Positions 17,430 to 27,591 are shown, numbered from the stretch's first letter. The stretch is 64,000 nucleotides of DNA from Microvirga pudoricolor (GCF_016892705.1 NZ_JAFEMB010000010.1:1-64000); one strand, 5' to 3'. Notes: generated from the letters alone by a model not told the origin. Numbers and translations are program-made.

Positions 17430-18233
17430 ATGACCAAGACCATCCTCATCACGGGTGCAGGCTCGGGCTTCGGAAAAGCCGCCGCCATTGGCATGGCGCA
17501 GAACGGTCTCACCATCATTGCCACCACGCAGGTGTCGTCACAGGTGACACCCTTGCGGGAAGAGGCCGCCAAGCTTGGGCTCAGGAACGTCCGGGTCGAG
17601 CGTCTCGACCTGACCGACCCCTACGATATTGGCCAGGCCCAGCGATGGGACTTCGATGTACTCTGGAACAACGCGGGCATGGGCGAGGCTGGCCCCGTCT
17701 GGGAAATTCCCGTCGATCTCGTGCGCAGGAACTTCGAAGTCAACGTCTTCCTGCCTCTGGAACTGACGCAAGGCGTCGTGCGCCGTTGGGTTTCGGAGGG
17801 CAAGAAGGGCAAGGTCGTATTCACTTCGTCCATGGGCGGTCTCTTCACACCAGCCAATTGGGGGACCTACGTGTCCACCAAGCACGCTCTCGAGTCCATC
17901 GCCGAGGCTTTACAGCAGGAGTTGTTGGCCCACGGCATCAAGGTGCAGACGATCAATCCGGGAGCCTACTACACGGGATACAACGAAACCATGGCGGACA
18001 ATCCATTTCGCTGGCTTGACGATACGAAGCACGTCACCAAGCGTGCAGACCTGCGCAAAAGCTTCGACGACTTTTTCGCCACCCCGGAAGGCCGCATGGA
18101 CCCGCAGGACATGATCAACCGGATGATCGAGATCGTTCCGTCCGATGACGGCAAGTTCCGCAACGTGGTACCGAAGACAATCGAGGACATGCTCAGGCAG
18201 CACCAACTCCAGGCTTGGGACAGACGCATCTAG
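17430..18233 (+). CDS. SDR-family oxidoreductase
   Basis: A 267-residue short-chain dehydrogenase with a full active site: cofactor loop TGAGSGFG, NNAGMG, catalytic serine in VVFTSSMGG and the YVSTK dyad. The long C-terminal segment after GAYYTGYNETMADNPFRW is that of the branch often annotated as retinol or 3-ketosteroid-like SDRs, not FabG. It lies 39 bp after the GlcG-like gene in the same operon, so the operon carries one catalytically intact and one altered SDR. Confidence 0.92.
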   Translation: MTKTILITGAGSGFGKAAAIGMAQNGLTIIATTQVSSQVTPLREEAAKLGLRNVRVERLDLTDPYDIGQAQRWDFDVLWNNAGMGEAGPVWEIPVDLVRRNFEVNVFLPLELTQGVVRRWVSEGKKGKVVFTSSMGGLFTPANWGTYVSTKHALESIAEALQQELLAHGIKVQTINPGAYYTGYNETMADNPFRWLDDTKHVTKRADLRKSFDDFFATPEGRMDPQDMINRMIEIVPSDDGKFRNVVPKTIEDMLRQHQLQAWDRRI

Positions 18234-18310
18234 ACCTCCAACGACTGCGCAATCTCTTCCCTAAGCGGAACGGAGATCGCACCACTTATTCCATCTCCTG
18301 GGAGATCATC

Positions 18311-18799
18311 ATGCGCGCCGCACTGATTGCAGCCAGTCTCGCCCTCACGCTCATCACCGGAATATCCACCATGGCACAAGCCGATACCACAGAGACACGC
18401 AACAAAGCCGTCATCGCCCAGGCCTTCGAAGCTTGGCGAAACGGGACCGGCGGGCCCTATGATCTCTTGGCCGAAGATGCACGGTGGACCATCACGGGCA
18501 ATTCCCTGGCAGCAAAGACCTATCCGAGTCGAGAGGCCTTCCTAAGTGAGGTGATCCGCCCCTTCAACGCGCGGATGTCCCAGCCATTGTCGCCGAGAGT
18601 TCATCACCTTTATGCAGACGGAGACACAGTCGTCGCTCTCTTCGACGCCAGCGGCACCGCACGCGACGGACAGCCCTATGTCAATACATATGCGTGGTTC
18701 CTGCGTTTACGGGACGAACGGATTGTGGAAGCTCACGCATTCTTCGATGCCCTAGCCTTCGACGATTTCTGGCGCCGGGTCACTCCCGCGACCAAATGA
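18311..18799 (+). CDS. Exported SnoaL/NTF2-like protein
   Basis: A 162-residue protein with a signal peptide (RAALIAASLALTLITGISTMAQA) followed by an NTF2-like domain: KAVIAQAFEAWRNGTGGPYDLLAEDARWTITG and later WFLRLRDERIVEAHAFFD are the usual opening helix and C-terminal strands of ketosteroid-isomerase-like proteins. The ATG at 18311 follows GGGAGATC; the frame upstream of it has no site. It is the last gene of the operon, 77 bp after the SDR. The periplasmic location sets it apart from its neighbours. Function unknown. Confidence 0.82.
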   Translation: MRAALIAASLALTLITGISTMAQADTTETRNKAVIAQAFEAWRNGTGGPYDLLAEDARWTITGNSLAAKTYPSREAFLSEVIRPFNARMSQPLSPRVHHLYADGDTVVALFDASGTARDGQPYVNTYAWFLRLRDERIVEAHAFFDALAFDDFWRRVTPATK

Positions 18800-18989
18800 T
18801 CTCAACTGCGGCTAAGTCTTTCGATGAGCGGGGAGACGGAGTAGAGTCTCCTGTTCATCCTGAAGGTATTGCCGAGGTTGCCGTCAACCCCCAGCAATTT
18901 CTAGACCCTCGGGTGTAGATGCATCGTTCCTGAGGGACTTAATCGAACAGCCCATTGAGGACTCGGCCACTCGGGTCCCCAGTCATCCT

Positions 18990-21767
18990 TCACCTTAAGG
19001 CTGAAGAAGCAAGCCCGCCAGAATGGCGTATGGCGCGGCGCAGGACCCGGGCCAACTCATCGGCCGCATAGGGCTTATGCAGGAGTTCGAAGCCGTGCCG
19101 GCCTTCTTCTGCCAGTACATGGCTATAACCGGACGTGAGGATCACGGGCAGGCCAGGATACCGGCGTCGAATCTCCTCGCCAAGTTCCACGCCGCTCATG
19201 CCAGGCATCACGACATCCGAAAATACCGCATCGAAGTCGTCCAACTTGCTCAAGAGCTCGAGCGCCTCGCGCGCATTCGCGGCCCAAGTTGTAACATAAC
19301 CGAGATCTTGGAGGAGTTGCGTAGAGAATCGCCCTACCTCAATGTTGTCTTCGACGACGAGCACCCGCCGACCCTGCCCCTCCGCCGACGCCGCCGTCTC
19401 GTTGAAAGTCGTGCTGCGTTCTTCTGAGACCTTTTCGACCTGCGGCAGATAGATCGTGAACGTGGCACCCTGGCCCACCTCGCTCACAACCGCAACGTCG
19501 CCACCTGATTGCTTGACGAAGCCATAGACCTGCGACAAACCAAGACCTGTTCCCTTCCCGACCTCCTTGGTGGTGAAAAAGGGCTCGAAGATCTGGGATA
19601 GCTTCTCAGCCGGGATGCCCGCTCCCGTATCACTAACGGACAGCGCCACGAAAGGTCCCACGCTGCCGGCATGACCTCTCAAAGGAGGCAGCACAGGGAT
19701 GCTGCGGACCGCTACAGTTAACTGGCCCTCGCCATCCATGGCATCTCGCGCGTTCACAGTCATGTTCACCAAGGCTGTCTCGAACTGACTCACATCCGCC
19801 TGGACGAAACAATCCCCAAGGGCGAGCTCTGTGACGATCTGGATCCGCGAACCCACGACGGTGCGCAGCATGTCGGTGACGACTTCCACACGTTTGGACA
19901 CATCGAACACCTCAGGCTTCAACGCTTGCCGACGCGCAAATGCGAGGAGCTGTCCGGTCAGCTTCGACGCTCTGTCTACCGTATCCGAGATCGCATCCAC
20001 ATAGCGTCGCCTTCGCTCCTCGGGCAGATCGGGGCGGCGCAGGAAGTCGGTGGAACTCTTGATGATCGTGAGAAGATTGTTGAAGTCGTGGGCGACGCCA
20101 CCGGTCAACTGACCCACTGCTTCCAACTTCTGCGATTGCCGCAATGCCTCCTGCGCCACGGCGAGTTCTTTCTCCCGCGCTTTCATTACGCTGAGATCGC
20201 GGCCCACGGCAATGAAGTTGATACCGTCGGCCTCAGGCGCAACCGTCCACTCGATGGGCTTCCAGCCGCCGTCTTGGGTCGCAATGCGGTTTTCAAACCG
20301 CGTCGGTTGACCGACTTCGCTCATGCGAGCCAGCGCCGCCAGGGTCGGGGGCATATCGTCCGGATGCATGAATGTCGCATATGGCCGCGCCAGAAGCTCC
20401 GTCTCGGTCCATCCCAAAACGCGAGTCCAAGCTGGACTGACCGCCGACATCATGCCCTGGTAATCGGCGCGTGCCAGCATGTCTTCGGACAAGGTCCAGA
20501 GACGGTCGAGCTCGGCCTGACGCTCAGCGAGTTCGACCGCCTGCTCCTTTTCCACTGTCACGTTGCGCCCGCTGCAGTAGATCTCCTCACCCTCGGGAAC
20601 GGCGACCCAGGAGATCCAGCGATATGTTCCGTCTTTCGCACGGTAGCGGTTCTCGAACCGCAAAACCGGTTCTCCGTGCCTGAGCTTGTCGAAAGCGGCG
20701 TTTGTCGGCCCGACATCGTCTGGGTGAAGCATTTCCCTGAGTGGTATCCGGGCGATCTCGTCCTGAGTCCATCCAAGCGTTTGCTCCCAGGCCGGATTGG
20801 AACTCGTGAAGTAACCTTTGGGACTTGCGACGCCTAGGAGATCGGGACTTACCTGCCAGGTGCGGCTCCGCTGACGCGTGCGCTCTTCCACCTCTCGTTC
20901 GAGATCTGCATTGAGCGCGCGCAAGCTGGCCTCGCTCGCGCGCAGGGCCAATTCGGCCTGCTTGCGTGCTGTGACGTCCCGAAATACTACTGCGACCTGA
21001 CGACGGCTGGCGGGCTCGACCCGAAAAGCTGCCAACTCAAGATAGCGTTGAGTGGCGACGAGCTCCCGCTCGAACCGCGTGGGTTCACCCGTCTCCAGAA
21101 CGCGGCGGTAGAGAGCCACCCAGGCCTCGGCCTCGTCTGGTACCATCTCACGAACCTTCTGCCCCACCACGTTCTGGATTCCAGCGTGTATGGCATAGGC
21201 GGGGTTCGCTTCGACATGGATATAGTCGCTTGCGGGACCATGGGGTCCATCGAGAAACTCGATGATGGCGAACCCTTCGTCGATGTTCTCGAACAGGGTT
21301 CGGTAACGTGCTTCACTCTCGCGCAAGGCCTCGAGGCGTGCGCGGGCCTCATATTGTCGCCGCCGCGCGCGCAGCGCTGTATCGGCAAGGCTGACGAGAG
21401 TGGTTGGATGGAAAGGGCGCTCCAGGAAAGACACATTTCCGAGTACGTCGAGAAAGCGTCTGGCGGTTGGATTGCGCTCAATGCCGCCGCCTCGCATCGT
21501 CAGAACGATGAACGCCAGATCAGACCATGGCGGTTGCTGGTCGATCCAACGGGAGAGGTGCTTCAGGTCTGCAGTGCGAAAGGCCTCGTCGGTCACCAGT
21601 ACGAAGCCCACACCCCGTTCGATCTCGCGTACCAACATTGGAAGGTCGACACATCCTTCGGCCTCAAAGCCTGCAGCGTGTAGAATGTGTGTCGCAACAG
21701 TCGCATCCCGCCCGTGCGGTGCGAGAACGAGCGCTCTTTCGGAACCGGATCGGGAGGGGTCGCTCAT
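18990..21767 (-). CDS. PAS-domain hybrid histidine kinase with two receiver-like domains
   Basis: A soluble 925-residue kinase with no membrane segment. Order: degenerate receiver (about 8-130), three PAS domains (about 150-270, 305-420, 430-545; two show the HPDD motif), HisKA with phospho-acceptor His560 in AHDFNNLL, HATPase (N-box NARDAMDG, G1 DTGAGI, G2 GTGLGLS) and a C-terminal receiver with phospho-Asp851 ([10 protein letters not shown]) and KPY lysine. The N-terminal receiver opens LVLAPHGRD in place of the acidic VDDD pocket, so it is probably not phosphorylated. It starts 2 bp after the KaiC-like gene stop, so the two are co-expressed and may act together. Confidence 0.93.
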   Translation of the reverse strand: MSDPSRSGSERALVLAPHGRDATVATHILHAAGFEAEGCVDLPMLVREIERGVGFVLVTDEAFRTADLKHLSRWIDQQPPWSDLAFIVLTMRGGGIERNPTARRFLDVLGNVSFLERPFHPTTLVSLADTALRARRRQYEARARLEALRESEARYRTLFENIDEGFAIIEFLDGPHGPASDYIHVEANPAYAIHAGIQNVVGQKVREMVPDEAEAWVALYRRVLETGEPTRFERELVATQRYLELAAFRVEPASRRQVAVVFRDVTARKQAELALRASEASLRALNADLEREVEERTRQRSRTWQVSPDLLGVASPKGYFTSSNPAWEQTLGWTQDEIARIPLREMLHPDDVGPTNAAFDKLRHGEPVLRFENRYRAKDGTYRWISWVAVPEGEEIYCSGRNVTVEKEQAVELAERQAELDRLWTLSEDMLARADYQGMMSAVSPAWTRVLGWTETELLARPYATFMHPDDMPPTLAALARMSEVGQPTRFENRIATQDGGWKPIEWTVAPEADGINFIAVGRDLSVMKAREKELAVAQEALRQSQKLEAVGQLTGGVAHDFNNLLTIIKSSTDFLRRPDLPEERRRRYVDAISDTVDRASKLTGQLLAFARRQALKPEVFDVSKRVEVVTDMLRTVVGSRIQIVTELALGDCFVQADVSQFETALVNMTVNARDAMDGEGQLTVAVRSIPVLPPLRGHAGSVGPFVALSVSDTGAGIPAEKLSQIFEPFFTTKEVGKGTGLGLSQVYGFVKQSGGDVAVVSEVGQGATFTIYLPQVEKVSEERSTTFNETAASAEGQGRRVLVVEDNIEVGRFSTQLLQDLGYVTTWAANAREALELLSKLDDFDAVFSDVVMPGMSGVELGEEIRRRYPGLPVILTSGYSHVLAEEGRHGFELLHKPYAADELARVLRRAIRHSGGLASSALR

Positions 21768-21769
21768 GC

Positions 21770-23266
21770 TCAGCGGTCTTTAAGCAGCCGGGTCCGATCG
21801 CCATCGGCTAGGACGGGCGTGCCGCGAAGGATCCCTTGGAAGCCCTCCAAAGGCTCCCCGATGGCGAGGCCTCTGCTGTCGATCCGGATTTCGCGGATCG
21901 TGTTCTCATGCTCCCCAAAGCGCTTCTTAATGATCGAGATCGCTCGGCGCACCTGACCGAAGGCTTCGAAGTAGCGTAGCAGAATGATGGTGTCGGCGAG
22001 ATAAGTGACGTCGACCGGAGACTTCATGTCGCCAACAAGTCCATGCTGCGCCAGCGTCAGGAACGTCGAAGCGCCTTGCCGGTTCAAATACTGCAACAGC
22101 TCATGGATGTGGAGGATCAGGAAGTTTTCCTCCGGCATTGCCGACTGGTAGCCGTTCAGGCCGTCGATCACGACGGTCTTGACACCGCTGTGATCGACCC
22201 TTGACCGCACTTTGTGTGCAAACTCTCCGGGAGACAGCTCAGCCGCATCGACCTGCTCGATGAACAAATTGCCACTGGCGCGAAGCGCGTCGAGGTCGAT
22301 GCCAATCAGTTTGGCGCGATCTATGAGGAGGCTAAGCTCCTCGTCGAAGATGAACAACGCCGCTTTCTCGCCCCGAGCTGCGGCGGAGACCGCGAATTGG
22401 ACGGTCAGAAGGGACTTTCCCGATCCCGCCGGCCCCATGACAAGCGTGCTGGAGCCCTGTTCGATGCCGCCGCCCAGGAGAGCATCCAGCTCCCCGATGC
22501 CGCTGGTGAGCACATGGCGGGCAAAGCCGGTTCGATGCTCGCCGGAGACCAACCGCGGAAACACCTGAACACCGCCTTTGGCGATGATGAAGTCGTGAAA
22601 TCCGCCGCGGAACGATTGCCCCCGGTATTTGATGACCCGAAGGCGGCGCCGCTCGGAGCCATAGCTTGGGGTGAGTTCCTCCAAACGCACCACACCATGG
22701 GCGAGGCTATGAACGGTCTTGTCGTTGCTGTCTGTGGTCAGGTCATCCAGCATCAGCACAGTCGCGCCGCGCTGCGCGAAGTAGTGCTTCATCGCCAGAA
22801 TCTGGCGCCTGTAGCGGAGAGAGCTTTGAGCCAGCAGCCGAATTTCGGATAGGCTGTCGATCACGATCCTGGCCGGCTGGCTTCGGTCGATGGCTTGGAA
22901 TACGGCTTTGGTGGTCTCACCGAGCTCGAGATCCGACGAGTAGAGCAGGCTCTGCTGGTGCTCGTCGTCGAGAAGGTTCTCGGGCGGCACGAGTTCGAAC
23001 ACATGAACTCCATCGCCGATCTCCCAGCCATGCGAGGCAGCTCCATCGCGCAACTCGCGCTCAGTCTCCGACATGGTGATGTAGAGGCCAACCTCGCCGG
23101 CTTTGGCTCCTTCGAGCAGGAACTGAAGGGCGATGGTGGTCTTGCCGGTGCCGGGGGAGCCTTCCAGCAGGTAAACGTGGCCGGGCGATAGGCCCCCGAT
23201 GAGAATGTCGTCCAGTCCTACGATCCCGGTCCGTGCTTTTGGCGGATGTTGGGGCTCAGCGGCCAT
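21770..23266 (-). CDS. KaiC-like double-domain RecA ATPase
   Basis: A 498-residue KaiC-family protein with two RecA/GvpD-type domains. The first has Walker A GSPGTGKT (36-43), SETERELRD and Walker B RIVIDSLSEIR; the second has GPAGSGKS, FDEELSLLID and TVVIDGLNGY. Both ATP sites look complete. No kaiA or kaiB lies nearby, as is usual for non-cyanobacterial KaiC homologues, which are tied to stress or light responses. The start MAAEPQ at 23266 is preferred; the longer frame runs through the HTH gene. It overlaps the HigA-like gene by 11 bp and precedes the kinase by 2 bp, forming a three-gene signalling operon. Confidence 0.9.
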   Translation of the reverse strand: MAAEPQHPPKARTGIVGLDDILIGGLSPGHVYLLEGSPGTGKTTIALQFLLEGAKAGEVGLYITMSETERELRDGAASHGWEIGDGVHVFELVPPENLLDDEHQQSLLYSSDLELGETTKAVFQAIDRSQPARIVIDSLSEIRLLAQSSLRYRRQILAMKHYFAQRGATVLMLDDLTTDSNDKTVHSLAHGVVRLEELTPSYGSERRRLRVIKYRGQSFRGGFHDFIIAKGGVQVFPRLVSGEHRTGFARHVLTSGIGELDALLGGGIEQGSSTLVMGPAGSGKSLLTVQFAVSAAARGEKAALFIFDEELSLLIDRAKLIGIDLDALRASGNLFIEQVDAAELSPGEFAHKVRSRVDHSGVKTVVIDGLNGYQSAMPEENFLILHIHELLQYLNRQGASTFLTLAQHGLVGDMKSPVDVTYLADTIILLRYFEAFGQVRRAISIIKKRFGEHENTIREIRIDSRGLAIGEPLEGFQGILRGTPVLADGDRTRLLKDR

Positions 23267-23606
23267 GGCGAAGTCCAATCTCGGCCTGAAGAGGTGCCGG
23301 CAGGGTATGGGCGGGAATAAGTCCCAGCACCCCAGCCAGCGCCTGTTCGGCATACCAGAGGTCGTGCTGTTGCTGCAGATCGAGCCAAACGTGAGGGTTC
23401 GTACCCGACAGCCTCGCCAAGCGAGCAGCCATTTCGGGACTGACCGAGGCCGTGCCGGCCAGAACACGATGAAGAGTCTGACGCGCGATGCGGAGCTCGC
23501 GGGCAGCTTGGCTGATCGACAGACTGAGACCAGGAAGGACCTGATCGCGCAGGAGCCTCCCCGGATGGGGCGGCGGCGCTAGAAGCGCGTCTCGAGAAGG
23601 GGTCAT
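23256..23606 (-). CDS. HigA-like HTH protein without a toxin partner
   Basis: A 116-residue XRE-type DNA-binding protein. The opening PPPHPGRLLRDQVLPGLSLSISQAARELRIARQTLHRVLAG and VSPEMAARLARLSGTNPHVWLDLQQQHDLW match the antitoxin half of HigBA modules. No RelE/HigB-like gene is found in the 400 bp on either side; the small frame just upstream is proline-rich and unlike a toxin. It heads the operon with the KaiC-like ATPase and the hybrid kinase, so it may be a repurposed transcription factor for that system. Function inferred from position only. Confidence 0.85.
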   Translation of the reverse strand: MTPSRDALLAPPPHPGRLLRDQVLPGLSLSISQAARELRIARQTLHRVLAGTASVSPEMAARLARLSGTNPHVWLDLQQQHDLWYAEQALAGVLGLIPAHTLPAPLQAEIGLRHGR

Positions 23607-24024
23607 GCGCTTACCTTGGGCTCAGCCGACTGTAGCGTTATGGGCGACAGGGTGCGAAAAGCAAGGGCCGCCCCCCGATCCCGTTCAGCGGCCAAGCCGA
23701 ACTCAGGCCTCGGCCAAGATTTCGGTCGGCACCCCGGGCCGGGGCTTAAACTGGAAGGATTCCTCGCTGGCCCCGGAGGAAGGGCGGCCGCCATCTCCTC
23801 GGTTGACGAGAACGGGGACGCTTCGCGCGCCACGTCCTTGACCTCGGTCCTCTCGCCCCCGTTAGGCCTCCCATCGACGGAAAGCTGAGGCGCGGCGCGT
23901 CATGTCAAAGCCTGCGGAATCGCTCTGTGAGGAGAGAGAAGAGACAATGCATTTGCTCGTCCATCTTTGAAGGCGGGTCTGCCCGCCCTAATCTCCGGCG
24001 ATCCGGATCCGTGGAGAAAGCTAC
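23607..24024. other. Intergenic region, 418 bp, nothing recognised
   Basis: Separates the divergent HigA-like and ankyrin genes and should hold both promoters. A 76-codon minus-strand frame at 23603-23833 is low-complexity (serine and proline rich), lacks similarity I recognise and overlaps a plus-strand frame of similar size. I call no gene and see no clear operator. Confidence 0.4.
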
Positions 24025-24567
24025 ATGTCGGACGAACTCAAAATCCGCCCCGTCCTTGATGACGAGACGATTGCCTTCGCCGGAAGGGTTTTTCAGCTCA
24101 CCCGAGCGGGCCAGGCCGACGAACTCGCCGAACTGCTGGCGATGGGATTACCGGCCAATCTTCGCAACGAGAAAGGGGACAGCCTGCTCATGCTTGCCTG
24201 CTACCATGGCCATGCAGGCCTCGTGCGATTGCTGCTGGAGCACGGGGGCGACACGGAACTCACGAACGATCGCGGTCAGACGCCCCTCGCAGGGGCCGCC
24301 TTCAAGGGCGATTCTGTTATCGTCCAGTTGCTCCTTGACCACGGCGCAAAGGTGGACGGCTGTGGCGAGGATGGCCGAACCGCGCTTATGACGGCGGCGA
24401 TGTTCAACCGGGTCGAGATTGTCGATTTGCTGCTTAACCAGGGTGCCGACCCCAGTCGTCGAGACGTGGGAGGCTTGACGGCGGGAGACGCAGCCCGTGC
24501 CATGGGTGCGGCGGAAACGCCTGACCAGATTGCAGAAGCAATCCGGCAAACGGAGAGGCTCGGTTGA
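24025..24567 (+). CDS. Ankyrin-repeat protein
   Basis: A 180-residue cytoplasmic protein with about four ankyrin units: an opening cap (ADELAELLAMGLPANLRNEKGD), then repeats beginning GDSLLMLACYHGHAGLVRLLL, GQTPLAGAAFKGDSVIVQLLL and GRTALMTAAMFNRVEIVDLLL, and a degenerate last unit. GGAGAAAG upstream supports the ATG at 24025. Relatives often adjoin catalase genes, but none is here. It presumably mediates protein-protein contact; the partner is unknown. Confidence 0.9.
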   Translation: MSDELKIRPVLDDETIAFAGRVFQLTRAGQADELAELLAMGLPANLRNEKGDSLLMLACYHGHAGLVRLLLEHGGDTELTNDRGQTPLAGAAFKGDSVIVQLLLDHGAKVDGCGEDGRTALMTAAMFNRVEIVDLLLNQGADPSRRDVGGLTAGDAARAMGAAETPDQIAEAIRQTERLG

Positions 24568-24952
24568 GCACGGCTTGGATTCACATGAAATTTGACGCGA
24601 ACGGACCGATCGCAAGCTTAGCCATCGGCACGAACCGGTCTGAGGTCGATGCCCGCCTAGGCGCAACGCATCAGAAGCCCCCAAGCAGATGCCTATGCCG
24701 TGCGACGGTTCCTTCGTTCCCATGATCGGACCACCACGGCGAGAATCCTGTGGCAGCGCGGATGTTCTCCAGATTGCTTGCTCAACAGTCTGGCGCCCCA
24801 GGCAGCGAAGGCGGATCCTGCCCGGCGAACGACTCGGGAGGGACGCCGAGCGCCGCATGAGGCGACCCACGGTATTTGAATGTCTTAGGAATCTTTAGTC
24901 TATGCTTCGCACCTGGATTTAGCGCTGAAACTGCGCCTGAGGGGCGGCTGTC
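24568..24952. other. Intergenic region, 385 bp, nothing recognised
   Basis: Between the ankyrin and TauE/SafE genes, both plus strand. Small frames on both strands are mutually overlapping and unsupported. No hairpin with a T-run was seen after the ankyrin gene. Confidence 0.4.
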
Positions 24953-25732
24953 ATGATGGGCTACGACGTTCTGCACCTTGGCATCGCGGCATTGGCGGGC
25001 CTCGCCTGCGGGTTCTTCAATGCCGTCGCGTCATCCGGATCGGTGGTTTCACTGCCGACGCTGATGTGGATGGGGCTCCATGCCATCGATGCCAACGCCA
25101 CCAACCGCATTCCCGTGTTGATTGGCGGGATTACGGCCACGATCGAGCTCGCCAGGAACGGGAAGATCCCGTGGAAGCTCGCATGGCAGACTAGCATTCC
25201 GGTGACCTTGGGTTCAGCCTGTGGGGCCGGCTTGGCCGAAATGATCCCGAGCCACGACTTGCGCATCTTTATTACAGCCGCAGTGCTAGCAGCGCTTGTC
25301 CTCATACTTACCAAGCTCAAGGATGTCATCAACGCCGCCGCAGCCGGAACGACCCGTTATGGCCTGAGGGAGAAGTCACTGTTCTTTCTTGTGGGGATCT
25401 GGCTCGGTTTCATCGTGCTCGATGGAGCAACCTACCTACTGCTGGTGCTCGTCCTCGCCGTGCGACTGCCCTTGATTGAAGCCAATGCCATCAAGAATTT
25501 TCTCTCGGTACCGACCACGATCGTGGCGATGGTGATCTTCGCCAGCCGCGGCAGCGTTGACTGGACGCTTGGTGGCATCTTGGGAATAGGAAGCATTGCA
25601 GGCAGCTATTTGGGAGCACGCCTGGCTCTGTCCGAGAATGCGAAGCAGTGGATTATGCGGCTGCTCATTTTCGTGATCGTCGGTGAACTGCTGCATCTCG
25701 GCATCCGCTACTATCTTCGGGTGCTTGGCTGA
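24953..25732 (+). CDS. TauE/SafE-family membrane permease
   Basis: A 259-residue inner-membrane protein with about eight helices in the two-fold TauE/SafE arrangement (DUF81). Family marks are GLACGFFNAVASSGSVVSLPTL near the start and its weaker counterpart FFLVGIWLGFIVLDGATYLLL in the second half. Members export sulfite, sulfoacetate or other small anions or take part in metal handling; here no neighbour hints at the substrate. A second ATG 3 bp downstream is equally good. GAGGGG precedes the start. Confidence 0.88.
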   Translation: MMGYDVLHLGIAALAGLACGFFNAVASSGSVVSLPTLMWMGLHAIDANATNRIPVLIGGITATIELARNGKIPWKLAWQTSIPVTLGSACGAGLAEMIPSHDLRIFITAAVLAALVLILTKLKDVINAAAAGTTRYGLREKSLFFLVGIWLGFIVLDGATYLLLVLVLAVRLPLIEANAIKNFLSVPTTIVAMVIFASRGSVDWTLGGILGIGSIAGSYLGARLALSENAKQWIMRLLIFVIVGELLHLGIRYYLRVLG

Positions 25733-25940
25733 GCCGGATATGAAGAACGGTTCATACAGGCCCTCGCTCTCGTTCCCGAGTTGACATTTGAAATCCTCTG
25801 ACTCGGTGTCACTCTGTGCAGCGATGGATAGAGACCAGCCTTTAGGGAATGCCAGTCCGGTTCAATCGACGGTGTGCTGTCGAGCACAGTCATTGCTGCC
25901 TATGAGCCGTACGATCAAACAACCTTTTAGGGAGGATTTC

Positions 25941-26588
25941 ATGTTGTCTCCCACCGACTGGCAGAGGGTCTACGATTTCTGGTTCCCAGCCAGCCTCTCG
26001 CGCGCGGACGCAGCAAGCCAATGGCGCAGGCTGGAATGGTGGATGCGTGGTGGCGCAACACCAGAACTGCCCCCATTTATTGATTTGGTTCAGGCGGCGC
26101 GGTCCGATGTTTTGGATCGTTGGCTTGAGGTCCCCCACGGACGCCTATGCTTGATTATACTCCTCGACCAATTCCCGCGAGGTCTTTTCGGCGGCACGCC
26201 GGATGCCTTTGCGTCCGACACGGATGCTCTGCGGATTGCGGAGGAAGGTTTCAGGAATGGGCATTTTGAGGCCCTCGCCGACCCCTGGGAGAGGTTCTTT
26301 TTCTTCCTGCCTCTCGCTCATGCGGAAGGTCCGGACCATCTGGACCGTATGAGACGTGTCGTCGTCATTTCGGAACGCGTCGCCGACCAAGCCCCTGAGA
26401 ACCTAAGGCCGATCTGGGAGTTCTCGTTGAAACAAGCCCGGGACAACTTCACCGTAATCTCCAAGTTTGGGAGGTTCCCGCATCGCAATTCAGTGCTGGG
26501 GAGGCTATCCACACCAGCGGAAGAGGTTTATTTGGCGAAGGGTGACTTTGTTCACCAACGCGAACTGCCTACCTTTGCCAGCGAGTGA
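25941..26588 (+). CDS. DUF924-family protein
   Basis: A 215-residue all-helical protein of the DUF924 family. Typical segments are WQRVYDFWFP at the start, LDRWLEVPHGRLCLIILLDQFPRGLFGGTPDAFASD, PWERFFFFLPLAHAE and the C-terminal FGRFPHRNSVLGR. The ATG at 25941 is preceded by GGGAGG; the frame upstream to 25788 is non-coding in appearance. The family resembles TPR-like helical bundles and its biochemical function is unknown. Single-gene unit. Confidence 0.88.
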   Translation: MLSPTDWQRVYDFWFPASLSRADAASQWRRLEWWMRGGATPELPPFIDLVQAARSDVLDRWLEVPHGRLCLIILLDQFPRGLFGGTPDAFASDTDALRIAEEGFRNGHFEALADPWERFFFFLPLAHAEGPDHLDRMRRVVVISERVADQAPENLRPIWEFSLKQARDNFTVISKFGRFPHRNSVLGRLSTPAEEVYLAKGDFVHQRELPTFASE

Positions 26589-26766
26589 GCCTTCAAGCCT
26601 CACGTCCAAGGAGCGTGCGATAGCAGACATGGACAGAGCTTCACGCAAACTGCGACTGGGCCTGCTTCGGACACCGTAGTGGCACTCCCTCGCTGATCGA
26701 AACGCCCGGTTTTCCTTCGTTGAGAGCGGACATCGCCTGCCATTCAGGACGGCCCCGGAACCGCTG

Positions 26767-27090
26767 TCATGGGTCGGCGGAGCTTGCATGCTCCGAGCGC
26801 CGGAAGATGAGGCTGAGATTGTTGGCAGGCATCGGCACGCGTTCTGCTAGAAGCAGTCCAGCGCAACGGGCACAGCTTGCGACGGCCTCAAGGTCTCGGA
26901 GACCCTAATCCGGATTTCGGCGCCTGAGGTCAACGTCGAAAGCCTCATTGCTCACGGCCGTGTGAGACCCATTCTCCGTATACGCTCCATAAAGGTAGAG
27001 CACGCCGCCGGGCGAAAGCAGCCGTCCCGCTCCAGCCATCAGCCCTTTCGTCGCTTGCCAAAAGCTGATGTGAACCAAGTTGATCGCCAC
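26767..27090 (-). pseudogene. Decayed DUF938 SAM-dependent methyltransferase fragment
   Basis: On the minus strand the frame from 27090 reads VAINLVHISFWQATKGLMAGAGRLL and SPGGVLYLYGAYTENGSHT, the C-terminal half of DUF938 methyltransferases. A TAG at 26905-26907 interrupts it between NPD and GLRDLEAV, where the family normally has a tryptophan, consistent with a TGG to TAG change. The same frame then continues with GLRDLEAVASCARCAGLLL and AERVPMPANNLSLIFRR to a natural end at 26767. Upstream of 27090 the family similarity vanishes, so the N-terminal half with the SAM site is missing. This is a 5'-truncated gene with a nonsense mutation. Confidence 0.78.
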
Positions 27091-27591
27091 GGGGGCCTTC
27101 CTCGTCCCGTCAGACCGGCCAGGAGCATGGCCGCTACCGGACCCCAGCCGCTAGCACGCCGAGATGGCCGCGCTAAAATTGGAGGAGCTGCGCCAGGCCT
27201 CCCGAACCCGTGGCACCAGGGCTTGTTTCCGAGTGAGGTTGATCTCTTGGTGTTACCGCGACACAGAACTTGTCACCAGGCAGAAGGACTACCGCTGTGC
27301 TGCTGACATGAGGGGCTCGATCCACGGGCATGGCGCCGACCCGATCATCTCCGACGATTCCAAGGAAGTTTATGTGCTCCAGGCCGGGGAGGTCCTGCAC
27401 GTGGCGTGCGAGCCGATGGCTCTGCTCTTGCGGATGCGCCGCTCGCAGGGCGGACGACCTCCTCGGCCCGGCACCAGCAAGCTACCGGTCCGGCAGGATC
27501 GAGGACGTCAAAGCGAGCGCTTTCCAACGCGGCACTTGGTCGAAGTCACTGAGAGACTCTCTTGGCTGAGATAGGATCCTCAGGGCTGACC
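27091..27591. other. Non-coding stretch, 501 bp, nothing recognised
   Basis: Lies between the DUF938 remnant and the end of the Dpp-type operon. Several mid-sized frames on both strands overlap one another, have no convincing ribosome binding site and resemble no family I know. It may be further debris from the event that removed the 5' half of the methyltransferase gene. Confidence 0.4.

Noticed and set aside
18990..23606. A cyanobacterial-type circadian clock locus
   Set aside because: Only a KaiC homologue is present; kaiA and kaiB are missing, so a true clock cannot be claimed.
23256..23833. A HigBA-type toxin-antitoxin module
   Set aside because: Only the HigA-like half is present; the small upstream frame is proline-rich and does not resemble HigB/RelE.
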